This document shows positions 51,496 through 59,246 of a stretch of DNA of 64,000 nt, one piece after another; the first letter of the stretch is position 1, and each line of letters starts with the position of its first letter. The position numbers were made by a program, and so were the translations under genes. Source of the DNA: Breznakiella homolactica (GTDB taxonomy: Bacteria; Spirochaetota; Spirochaetia; Treponematales; Breznakiellaceae); assembly GCF_016616095.2 (NCBI RefSeq), contig NZ_CP067089.2:3782001-3846000 (forward strand), given 5' to 3'. The notes under the pieces are model-generated. The model worked only from the letters and a program-made list of their open reading frames with translations, did not search any database and had not been told where the DNA came from.

Positions 51496-51594
51496 ATGAA
51501 ACGGATATTTGTGTCTTTCCATCACCACCATCATCATACAAACTCAGCTGGGAAAGGCATAGGGTCCGCGGACTTTTGGTCCGGCGCCGAATAG
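51496..51594 (+). CDS. hisL: Histidine operon leader peptide
   Basis: 32 codons: MKRIFVSF, six consecutive His codons (51520-51537), then TNSAGKGIGSADFWSGAE and TAG. Ribosome stalling on the His run at low His-tRNA would control the terminator at 51615. CTTTCC (51515-51520) can pair with GGAAAG (51551-51556), placing the His codons in the loop of the first hairpin; GTCCGCGGAC and GGCGCC/GGCGC provide further alternative pairings. No Shine-Dalgarno is seen. Compared with E. coli HisL (16 residues, seven His), it has a longer tail. Confidence 0.85.
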   Translation: MKRIFVSFHHHHHHTNSAGKGIGSADFWSGAE

Positions 51595-51614
51595 GCGCAT
51601 CCTGCGGTAAATCA

Positions 51615-51650
51615 AACCGTGGAACCCTGTGGGTCCCACGGTTTTTTTTT
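51615..51650 (+). terminator. his attenuator terminator
   Basis: AACCGTGG (51615-51622) pairs with CCACGGTT (51636-51643), followed by a run of T to 51650, 20 nt after the leader-peptide stop and 35 nt before hisG. It is the conditional terminator of the his leader. Confidence 0.88.
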
Positions 51651-51684
51651 GCCGCGTTCAGTAAACCAAAACAAGGAGCATACC

Positions 51685-52539
51685 ATGGGAAAGCTTCAGA
51701 TTCTGATTCCCAAAGGGCGGATCTTCGACAATGTTTCCCGGCTGTTTTCCGACGCGGGGATCCCCGTGAGCCTCGCCGACCGGACGTACAGGCCGAAAAT
51801 CGGGGCGGAATGGCTGGATGCCAAGATTATGAAACCCCAGAATGTGGGGGAACTCCTGGAACTCGGGAGCCACGACGCGGGATTTACCGGTATCGACTGG
51901 ATCAGGGAGAGCAGTGCCGATGTGGAGGAGATCATGGATCTCGGCTTTGACCGGGTCCGCATTGTCGCCGCGGTTCCTTCGGATCTCGATGATTCCGCCC
52001 TGAAAAGCCGGAAACTGGTGGTGGCTACGGAGTACGTTTCCATCGCCGATGCGTGGCTCAGAAATTCGGGGTACGATTACCGTATTGTCCGTACCTACGG
52101 CGCTACGGAGGTTTTCCCGCCGGACGATGCCGATATGATCATCGACAATACCTCCACCGGCCAGACCTTAAAGGACAACGGCCTCCGGATCGTCGCCACC
52201 ATTTTGGAATCTTCCACCCGTTTTGTGGCTTCCAGAAAAGCCATGGATGATCCGGACAAACGGAGCCGGATTGAAGAACTGGCCATGCTGTTCAGGGCGG
52301 TCCTGGACGGCCGGGATAAGGTTATGCTTGAGATGAATGTTCCCAAGTCACTGTTCCCCGGATTGGTGGCGGGCCTGCCTTCCATGCGGAGTCCCACGGT
52401 GGCCCCCCTGTACGGCGATGAAGGGTACGCCGTAAAAATCGCCGTCAGAAAAAATGAAGTCCCGGTTCTGATTCCCCGCTTGAAGAAGCTCGGGGCAGCG
52501 GATATCGTGGAATATGAACTGCGCAAAGTGGTGCCCTGA
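51685..52539 (+). CDS. hisG: ATP phosphoribosyltransferase, long form
   Basis: First and feedback-regulated step of histidine synthesis. 284 residues from the ATG at 51685, behind AAGGAG; the open frame upstream runs through the attenuator and is not used. Catalytic core has PKGRIFDNVSRLFSDAGI and the PRPP loop MIIDNTSTGQTLKDN. The C-terminal ACT-like domain (about 210-284, MLEMNVPKSLFPGLVAGLPS) marks the long, HisZ-independent form that binds histidine. First gene of the his operon. Confidence 0.94.
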   Translation: MGKLQILIPKGRIFDNVSRLFSDAGIPVSLADRTYRPKIGAEWLDAKIMKPQNVGELLELGSHDAGFTGIDWIRESSADVEEIMDLGFDRVRIVAAVPSDLDDSALKSRKLVVATEYVSIADAWLRNSGYDYRIVRTYGATEVFPPDDADMIIDNTSTGQTLKDNGLRIVATILESSTRFVASRKAMDDPDKRSRIEELAMLFRAVLDGRDKVMLEMNVPKSLFPGLVAGLPSMRSPTVAPLYGDEGYAVKIAVRKNEVPVLIPRLKKLGAADIVEYELRKVVP

Positions 52540-52568
52540 AAGGAAGCGCCTTGGAAAGGAGATTCGCC

Positions 52569-53189
52569 ATGGAAACAGCTGCTCCGGCACGGACAGCCGA
52601 AATCAGCCGGAAAACAAATGAAACCGATATTTACGTAAAACTCACCATCGACGGTACCGGGGAGTCACGCCTGGACATACCCGTTGGGTTTATGGTTCAT
52701 ATGCTCACCACCTTCGCGAAGCACGGCCTTTTTGACCTGGAAATCAGGGCCGCCGGAGATCTCGAGGTTGACCAGCACCATCTGGTGGAGGACCTCGGGA
52801 TTGTTCTGGGCCAGTGTTTTGCAAAAGCCCTGGGAGAAAAACGGGGAATCCGAAGAATAGGAAGCTGTCTTTTTCCCATGGACGAAACCCTGGCCCGGGC
52901 GGCGGTGGATCTTTCGGGCCGGCCTTTTCTCGTATTCGAAGGAGCTCTTTCGGGGATGCCCCTGGTTTCAGGAACCGCGTCTTTCCAGACCGATACGGCG
53001 GAGGATTTCTGGCAGGGGTTCGCGGTAAACGCCGGCTGCGCGCTGCATCTGGACGTGCTCCGGGGACGCAGTGACCATCACAGGCTTGAAGCCCTTTTCA
53101 AAGCCGCCGCCCGTTCGCTCCGGGACGCCTGTGAGATTGACCCCCGGGCGGCTTCGGTTATCCCTTCCACAAAGGGCGTTCTGGCATGA
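52569..53189 (+). CDS. hisB: Imidazoleglycerol-phosphate dehydratase, monofunctional
   Basis: 206 residues from the ATG at 52569, with AAGGAG upstream. The two manganese-binding halves are seen as MVHMLTTFAKHGLFDL / DQHHLVEDLGIVLG and the second HxxxE-type set with DHHRLEALFKAAARSL. There is no fused histidinol-phosphatase domain, unlike enterobacterial HisB. Its stop overlaps hisH by ATGA. Confidence 0.94.
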   Translation: METAAPARTAEISRKTNETDIYVKLTIDGTGESRLDIPVGFMVHMLTTFAKHGLFDLEIRAAGDLEVDQHHLVEDLGIVLGQCFAKALGEKRGIRRIGSCLFPMDETLARAAVDLSGRPFLVFEGALSGMPLVSGTASFQTDTAEDFWQGFAVNAGCALHLDVLRGRSDHHRLEALFKAAARSLRDACEIDPRAASVIPSTKGVLA

Positions 53190-53812
53190 TCGGCGTTGTG
53201 GACTACGGCGCGGGAAATCTCGGATCCGTTATGAACGCCCTCGCGCGTCTCGGGATCGGCGCGCGGTTCGCGGCCGGGCCCGAGGAGCTTAATCCCGGAT
53301 CGTCTCCCTTTGACGGGATCATTTTCCCCGGGGACGGCCATTTCGCCACCGCCATGAATTCCCTGGAACAATCGGGGTATGGCCGGGCGCTTACCGAGTG
53401 GATCGGCGCGGATAAACCTTTCCTGGGTATCTGCATTGGACTGCAGCTTCTTTTTGAGCGGTCCGAGGAAGCGCCCCCATCGGACGGCCGGGAAGTCCGG
53501 GGCCTTTCGGTGATTCCCGGCAGTGTGCGCCGGTTCCCCGGCCGCAAGGTTCCCCAGATAGGATGGAACCAGACGAAAGCCCGGAAGGGTTCCCGCCTTT
53601 TCGCGGGTATTCCGGAGGATGCTTTTTTTTACTATATACATTCCTACTACGCCGATCCCGTTTCTCCGGATGATACGGCGGCGGAAGCGGATTATTACGT
53701 GACCTACTGTTCCGCGGTGGAGCGGGGCGCCCTGGCGGCGGTCCAGTTCCACCCGGAAAAATCAGGAACCGCGGGCCTCATGCTCCTGGAAAATTGGGCC
53801 GGGGGCTTATGA
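53186..53812 (+). CDS. hisH: Imidazole glycerol phosphate synthase, glutaminase subunit
   Basis: 208 residues. Class I glutamine amidotransferase: [12 protein letters not shown] at the N-terminus, nucleophile Cys83 in [11 protein letters not shown], and the His-Glu pair in VQFHPEKSG. Supplies ammonia to HisF. Translationally coupled to hisB; 30 bp before hisF. Confidence 0.95.
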   Translation: MIGVVDYGAGNLGSVMNALARLGIGARFAAGPEELNPGSSPFDGIIFPGDGHFATAMNSLEQSGYGRALTEWIGADKPFLGICIGLQLLFERSEEAPPSDGREVRGLSVIPGSVRRFPGRKVPQIGWNQTKARKGSRLFAGIPEDAFFYYIHSYYADPVSPDDTAAEADYYVTYCSAVERGALAAVQFHPEKSGTAGLMLLENWAGGL

Positions 53813-53842
53813 CCGCGGCGTCGTCTGAAAACGGAGAAAAGA

Positions 53843-54640
53843 ATGCTGGCTAAACGGATTATTCCCTGTCTCGATGTCGACGACGGCCGGGTTGTTAAGG
53901 GCGTGCAGTTTAAGGGAATCCAGGACGCCGGTGATCCCGTGGACCTTGCCCGGCGGTACAATGACCAGGGCGCGGATGAACTTACCTTTCTTGATATCGG
54001 AGCGTCCTACAAGAGCAGGGCCACCCTTCTGGATGTGGTCGGACGGGTCGCCCGGGAAGTGTTTATTCCCCTGTGCGTGGGCGGCGGGATCAGGACCGTG
54101 GAGGACATGCGGGACGCCATGAACGCCGGGGCGGACAAGGTTTCGGTCTGTACCTCGGCTCTGCGCAATCCCGGCCTCATCGCCGAGATGGCCCGGGCGT
54201 ACGGCAGCCAATGCGTGGTGCTTTCGGTGGATGCGAAACGGTGCGGTGCCGATGCCGCCGGCCGGCCGGTATGGCACGCCTTTGCCAAGGGCGGCAGGGA
54301 AGACACCGGGATCGACGCCGTCAAATGGGCGGTGCAGGCGGTTGAACTCGGGGCCGGGGAAATTCTGCTCAATTCAATTGACGCCGACGGCACCGGAGCG
54401 GGGTACGATCTGGAGCTTACCCGGACGGTTATCGAAGCGGTGCCCGTTCCGGTAATTGCCTCCGGCGGAGCCGGTTCTCTGGAACAGATCGCCCGTGCCC
54501 TGATGCCTCCGGGGCCGGAGGGGAATTCCGGCGGGGATGCCGACGCCGCCCTGGTGGCGTCCATGCTGCACTTCGGCCGGACCACAATTGCCGAGATAAA
54601 AACATACGCTGAATCAAAAGGAGTGACCGTACGATGGTAA
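53843..54640 (+). CDS. hisF: Imidazole glycerol phosphate synthase, cyclase subunit
   Basis: 265 residues, TIM barrel. Catalytic Asp11 in [16 protein letters not shown] and the second catalytic Asp in [11 protein letters not shown]. Phosphate-binding loops are [10 protein letters not shown] and [13 protein letters not shown] short Gly/Pro insertion ([11 protein letters not shown]) lies in the last loop. Forms the cyclase with HisH. Its end overlaps the next gene by 7 nt. Confidence 0.95.
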   Translation: MLAKRIIPCLDVDDGRVVKGVQFKGIQDAGDPVDLARRYNDQGADELTFLDIGASYKSRATLLDVVGRVAREVFIPLCVGGGIRTVEDMRDAMNAGADKVSVCTSALRNPGLIAEMARAYGSQCVVLSVDAKRCGADAAGRPVWHAFAKGGREDTGIDAVKWAVQAVELGAGEILLNSIDADGTGAGYDLELTRTVIEAVPVPVIASGGAGSLEQIARALMPPGPEGNSGGDADAALVASMLHFGRTTIAEIKTYAESKGVTVRW

Positions 54641-55920
54641 TAGCATCCATAGATATCCAGGACGGAAAAGTTGTCCAGCTTAAGCAGGGCGAGGAACTCG
54701 TACTCCGGCGGGACAACGCTTTGGAACTGGCGGAGGAATTCAACAGATACGGCGAAATCGCGGTGATTGACCTCGACGCGGCCATGGGAAAAGGAAGCAA
54801 CAGCGAACTGGTCAAATCCCTTCTCCGGAAAGGACAGTGCCGGGTCGGAGGCGGCATCAAAACCGCGGAACAGGCGAAGGAGCTTGTGAGCCTCGGGGCG
54901 GAAAAAATCATCATCGGTTCCGTGGCCTTCCGGGTTCCGGGGAAAAAAGGCGCCGGAATCGCCGCCGGGGAATTCGCCGTTCAGACGGAATTCCTTAAGG
55001 CTCTGGCCGGCAAAATCGGCCGTGAACGGGTAATTGTGGCGGTGGACGCCCGGAACAACGAAATAACCGTGGACGGATGGAAAACCCCCACCGGACTGTC
55101 CCTGATTGAGGCGGCGAAAGCCGTGGAACCCTATGTGTCGGAACTGCTTTATACCTGTGTTGAGCGGGAAGGAACCATGAACGGCATCGACCTGGATTCG
55201 GTAAAAGCCCTGCGGGATTCCGTATCCTGCGGCGTAACCGTCGCCGGCGGTGTTTCCACCTTGGAAGAAATCGAAGAAATTTCCCGGCTCGGCTGCGACG
55301 TCCAGCTGGGAATGGCCCTGTACACCGGGAAAATTTCCCTGGCGGAAGCCTTTACCGCGTCCCTTAACTGGGGCAAGGCTGAACTGCTGCCGGTGATTGC
55401 CCAGGACAGCGGCGGCCAGGTTCTCATGACCGGATTCGCCGACCGGGAGGCGGTGGCGGAAAGTTTCAAGCGGGGGAACCTCTGTTTCCGCAGCCGTTCC
55501 CGGAATACCCTATGGATGAAAGGTGAAAGTTCCGGCAACACCCTGCGGCTTCTGCGGCTCAGGACCGACTGTGACCGGGACGCGCTCCTCGCCGAGGTTG
55601 AGCCGGCGGGCCCGGTCTGCCATACCGGCGCCTGGAGCTGTTTCGAAACCGGACGCCAATACACCTGGGAATTCCTTCAATCTATCATAACGGAACGTTT
55701 CCGGAATCCGGCCCCGGGCTCCTACACGGCAACCCTGGACGATGAGCTGGTCCGGGAAAAGGTAATGGAAGAAGCCGATGAGGTCTGCACCGCAGCAACC
55801 CATGATGAGGTCGTCTGGGAAGCGGCGGATCTTCTGTATTTTCTCACGGTGCTGATGGTCCGGGAGGGCGTTTCGGTCCGGGAGGTGCTGGATGAACTCG
55901 ACCGGCGCCACAAAAAATAG
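54634..55920 (+). CDS. hisAIE: Trifunctional HisA-HisI-HisE fusion
   Basis: 428 residues joining three steps. HisA TIM barrel (about 1-240): [14 protein letters not shown] with the catalytic Asp, GGGIKTAEQA, VAVDARNNEITVDGW with the second Asp, and VAGGVSTLEEI. HisI cyclohydrolase (about 245-332): RSRSRNTLWMKGESSGNT, RTDCDRDALL, GPVCHTGAWSCF, with the zinc-binding Cys and Asp set complete. HisE pyrophosphohydrolase (about 338-428): VREKVMEEADEVCTAA and EAADLLYFLTVLM. HisI-HisE fusions are common; adding HisA is unusual. The frame is continuous with no stop at either junction. Confidence 0.93.
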   Translation: MVIASIDIQDGKVVQLKQGEELVLRRDNALELAEEFNRYGEIAVIDLDAAMGKGSNSELVKSLLRKGQCRVGGGIKTAEQAKELVSLGAEKIIIGSVAFRVPGKKGAGIAAGEFAVQTEFLKALAGKIGRERVIVAVDARNNEITVDGWKTPTGLSLIEAAKAVEPYVSELLYTCVEREGTMNGIDLDSVKALRDSVSCGVTVAGGVSTLEEIEEISRLGCDVQLGMALYTGKISLAEAFTASLNWGKAELLPVIAQDSGGQVLMTGFADREAVAESFKRGNLCFRSRSRNTLWMKGESSGNTLRLLRLRTDCDRDALLAEVEPAGPVCHTGAWSCFETGRQYTWEFLQSIITERFRNPAPGSYTATLDDELVREKVMEEADEVCTAATHDEVVWEAADLLYFLTVLMVREGVSVREVLDELDRRHKK

Positions 55921-55929
55921 GGGGCTGAA

Positions 55930-57018
55930 ATGAGCCGTTTTTGGAACCGCCGCGTCCGGAATCTCGAGCCTTACGTTCCCGGGGAACAGCCCAGGGACCG
56001 GCAGTATATCAAACTCAATACCAATGAGAATCCTTATCCTCCGTCCCCGGCGGTGTTTGAGGCAATACACCGGGCGGCTTCGGACAGCCTCCGGCTGTAT
56101 CCCGATCCGGAGTGCACGGAATTCAGGGAAGCCGCTGCCCGCGCCTGCAGGGTAAAGCCGGAATGGGTTTTTGCGGGAAACGGTTCCGATGAGATTCTCG
56201 CCTTTGTTTTCGCGGCTTTTTTTGAGTCATCCGCGGATGCGCCCGGAGAGCCGCTTCCAATTCTGTTCCCGGATATTACTTACAGCTTCTACCCGGTGTA
56301 CGCCGGCCTCTGGGATATTCCCGCCGGGACCATTCCCCTGACCGGAGATTTTTCGGTGAATGTTGGGGATTATCTGGTTCCCTCCGGGGGCGTGATTCTC
56401 CCGAACCCGAACGCTCCCACCGGAAAAGCCCTGGCCCCCGGGGATCTGGTTCCCTTAGCGGAGTATCTTCTGAAACAGGGGAAAGCCCTGGTTATCGACG
56501 AAGCCTATGTTGGCTTCGGGGCGGAATCCGCGGTCGCTTTAACCGCTGAATACCCGAATCTCCTGACGGTGCACACCCTTTCGAAATCCCATTCCCTGGC
56601 GGGACTCAGGACCGGGTTTGCCATAGGCCATCCCGATTTGGTTGAAGGCCTCCGGCGGGTCCGGGATTCCTTTAATTCCTACACCCTGGACCGGCTTGCC
56701 CTCGCCGGGGCCGCGGCTGCCCTGGGGGACAACGCCTATTACGATGAAGTGAACCGCAAAGTAGCGGCCACCCGGGACCGGGTCAGCCGGGAACTCCGGG
56801 ATATGGGGTTCTCCGCAGTTCCGTCGTCGGCGAATTTTATTTTCATAAAAGCTCCCGGCTTGCCGGGGAAACAACTGCATGAAGCCCTGCGTTCCCGGGG
56901 TATCCTGGTGCGGCATTTCAATAAACCCAGGACCGCGGACTACCTCAGGGTGAGCATCGGCACGGATGATGAGATGGATATATTCCTTTCGGAATGCCGG
57001 AAATTAATCCGGTCATAG
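55930..57018 (+). CDS. hisC: Histidinol-phosphate aminotransferase
   Basis: 362 residues, class I/II PLP enzyme. Signature NTNENPYPPSPAV near the N-terminus; GNGSDEILAF; NPNAPTGKAL; VIDEAYVGFG; PLP lysine in TLSKSHSLAGLRTGFAIG; conserved Arg in LRVSIGTDDEM. Converts imidazole acetol phosphate to histidinol phosphate with glutamate. Nine bases after hisAIE. Confidence 0.95.
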   Translation: MSRFWNRRVRNLEPYVPGEQPRDRQYIKLNTNENPYPPSPAVFEAIHRAASDSLRLYPDPECTEFREAAARACRVKPEWVFAGNGSDEILAFVFAAFFESSADAPGEPLPILFPDITYSFYPVYAGLWDIPAGTIPLTGDFSVNVGDYLVPSGGVILPNPNAPTGKALAPGDLVPLAEYLLKQGKALVIDEAYVGFGAESAVALTAEYPNLLTVHTLSKSHSLAGLRTGFAIGHPDLVEGLRRVRDSFNSYTLDRLALAGAAAALGDNAYYDEVNRKVAATRDRVSRELRDMGFSAVPSSANFIFIKAPGLPGKQLHEALRSRGILVRHFNKPRTADYLRVSIGTDDEMDIFLSECRKLIRS

Positions 57019-57030
57019 GAGGACGGAATC

Positions 57031-58356
57031 GTGGAAATTATTCAGTCTGAAGAATTCGATGCGTATTGGCGCCGTTCGGGCGCCGCGCCGGACTGTGACG
57101 ATGTATCCGCGGCGGTTGCTGAAATTATCAGCGCCGTCAGATCAGGCGGCGACCGGGCGGTCCGTGATTTTGCTGCCCGGTTCGACCGGTCTTCCCCGGA
57201 GACCCTCGAAGTACCTTCCGGCGCAGCCGCCGCGGCATACGATACATTGAAGCGGGAAGATCCGGACCTCATCGCGGCTCTGGAGTATGCCGGCGGCAAT
57301 ATCCGCCGGTTCGCCGAAGCTCAGCGTGAGCAGTTCTCCGATTTTGAGTGTGAAATATCCCCGGGAATTATTACGGGTCAGCGGATCATCCCGGTGGAAC
57401 GGGCCGCCGTATACGTGCCGGCGGGCCGGTTCCCCCTGGTTTCCTCGGTACTGATGGGGGTAATTCCCGCGCTGGCCGCCGGAGCGGGGGAAGTGGTCCT
57501 CGCGTCCCCGCCCCTGGACGACGGCCTCCCGGACCGGCGTATCCTCGCCGCGGCCCACCTTGCCGGGGCCCGGAGGATCTTCGCGGCAGGCGGCGCCCAG
57601 GCCATAGCGGCCCTTGCCCTGGGAACGGAATCAATTCCCCGGGCGGACCTTATTGTGGGGCCGGGAAACAAGTATGTGGCCGCCGCGAAACGTATCCTCT
57701 TCGGCGAAGTGGGTATTGATTTTATCGCCGGCCCCACGGATGTGCTCATCATAGCCGACGGGATTTATCCCGACGGGACCGGTGCCGCCGGCGGGAGAGA
57801 CCCCGCGGACCTTATCGCCGCGGACCTGATCGCCCAGGCGGAGCATGACCCGGATGCCCGGGCCCGGGCCCTGGTCCCGGACCGCGGCCTGGCGGACCGT
57901 ATCGCCGCCGCTGCGGCCCGGCAGCTCGATTCGCTTCCCACCCGGGATACGGCACGGCAGTCTCTGGACGCGGGCGGACTGATTACCGTATACCCTTCAA
58001 TGGATGAAGCGGTCAGAATCGCCAACATCACGGCGCCGGAACATCTGGAACTTCAGGTGCGGAATCCCGAACCCTGGATTCCTCTGCTCAGGAACTACGG
58101 TTCCCTGTTTATCGGCGCCGGAGCCGCGGAGGTGCTGGGGGATTATTCTGCGGGGATCAACCATACCCTCCCGACATCGGGGAGCGCCCGTTTTACCGGA
58201 GGTCTGTCGGTACGGCATTTCCTCAAGACCGTTACAACCCTCCGGTGTACCGGCGGCAGCGGTTATGCGGAAGCCCTGGATGCCGCTGAGGTAATCGCCC
58301 GGGCGGAATCCCTGGCGGGCCATGCCGCCAGCGCGGCCATCAGAAAAGAACCGTAA
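57031..58356 (+). CDS. hisD: Histidinol dehydrogenase
   Basis: 441 residues from GTG at 57031, which has AGGAGG 8 nt upstream. Zn-dependent, two-step NAD oxidation of histidinol to histidine. Motifs: GPGNKYVAAAKR, GPTDVLIIADG, QAEHDPDA with a zinc/catalytic His, ITAPEHLELQV and INHTLPTSGSARF. Last his gene; a histidinol-phosphatase is not in the cluster. Confidence 0.95.
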   Translation: MEIIQSEEFDAYWRRSGAAPDCDDVSAAVAEIISAVRSGGDRAVRDFAARFDRSSPETLEVPSGAAAAAYDTLKREDPDLIAALEYAGGNIRRFAEAQREQFSDFECEISPGIITGQRIIPVERAAVYVPAGRFPLVSSVLMGVIPALAAGAGEVVLASPPLDDGLPDRRILAAAHLAGARRIFAAGGAQAIAALALGTESIPRADLIVGPGNKYVAAAKRILFGEVGIDFIAGPTDVLIIADGIYPDGTGAAGGRDPADLIAADLIAQAEHDPDARARALVPDRGLADRIAAAAARQLDSLPTRDTARQSLDAGGLITVYPSMDEAVRIANITAPEHLELQVRNPEPWIPLLRNYGSLFIGAGAAEVLGDYSAGINHTLPTSGSARFTGGLSVRHFLKTVTTLRCTGGSGYAEALDAAEVIARAESLAGHAASAAIRKEP

Positions 58357-58367
58357 GGAGACGGACT

Positions 58368-59246
58368 ATGCCTTCCATAGAGGATGAACTGACCATCGGA
58401 TCCATTGAAAACCACCGGAGCGACCGCGAAGAAGGCGCCCTGGTATACCCGGTATACTCCCGCCGTTCCGGCGGGCTTTCCCTGGGGGTCAATCTTTTCC
58501 CCGACGCAAAGGTCTGTACCTTTGACTGTCCTTACTGCGAAGTCTTTCCCTTTGAGACGGATATTAGGTTTTCTATGGATACCGCGGAACGGGCCCTTCG
58601 GTCCGCTATCGCCCGGGCCCGGGCTCAGAATATTCCCGTAAAGGATATTTGTTTTTCCGGCAACGGGGAGCCCACGGTTTCGCCCTTTTTTATTGAAGCT
58701 TTGAACATGGCGTCCGCGGTCAGGGATGAACTGGTTCCCGAAAGCGCCCTGATTGTGATAACCAACGGGACGGGACTGCTGGATGACAGGACCTTTGCCT
58801 TTCTTGTGCGGGCCGCCGCCGGTCCGACGCGGCTCAAGGTCTGGCTTAAGCTTGACGCGGGGACCGAGGAATGGTACCAGGCTGTAGACCGTTCCGCCGT
58901 AGCGTACGGCGGACTCATAGAAAAGATCGAATCCTTTGTAAAGCAGGCCCCGGTGGTGATCCAGACCATGGTATGTTCCGTCGGCGGAAACCCTCCTTCT
59001 CCGGAGGAGGCCGCCGCCTGGGAGCGGCTGGTGGTCCGCCTGGCCCGGGCCGCTCCGGATTCCGCCGGCGGCAAAGCCGGTATTCAGAATGTTCAGATCT
59101 ACGGAAAAGCCCGGCCGGCGCCGGAGGATCCCCTTGCCGCGGCTCTGCCGGAACAGTTCCTGGAATCCCGGGCCGCTTCGCTGAGAGCGGCCCTGGCATC
59201 CGCGGGATTTTCCGGTCAGGCTGTCCCGGTGGAAGTCTTTCCGTAG
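58368..59246 (+). CDS. Radical SAM protein of unknown function
   Basis: 292 residues. 4Fe-4S site VCTFDCPYCEV (Cys50, Cys54, Cys57) with the Cx3Cx2C spacing; the SAM-binding stretch ICFSGNGEPTVSPF follows. It resembles a group of stand-alone radical SAM proteins often annotated as Fe-S oxidoreductases; reaction unknown. TAAGGAG immediately follows hisD, so it may be cotranscribed with the his operon. Its 3' end overlaps the convergent activase gene by 31 bp. Confidence 0.83.
   Translation: MPSIEDELTIGSIENHRSDREEGALVYPVYSRRSGGLSLGVNLFPDAKVCTFDCPYCEVFPFETDIRFSMDTAERALRSAIARARAQNIPVKDICFSGNGEPTVSPFFIEALNMASAVRDELVPESALIVITNGTGLLDDRTFAFLVRAAAGPTRLKVWLKLDAGTEEWYQAVDRSAVAYGGLIEKIESFVKQAPVVIQTMVCSVGGNPPSPEEAAAWERLVVRLARAAPDSAGGKAGIQNVQIYGKARPAPEDPLAAALPEQFLESRAASLRAALASAGFSGQAVPVEVFP

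Noticed and set aside
51520..51537. Six His codons as a possible engineered His-tag or vector artefact
   Set aside because: They lie in a natural leader ORF with promoter, alternative hairpins and terminator directly before hisG, as expected for his attenuation.
51361..51684. T-box riboswitch before hisG
   Set aside because: No T-box bulge (AGGGUGGNACCGCG-like) or specifier loop was found; the leader-peptide model explains the region.
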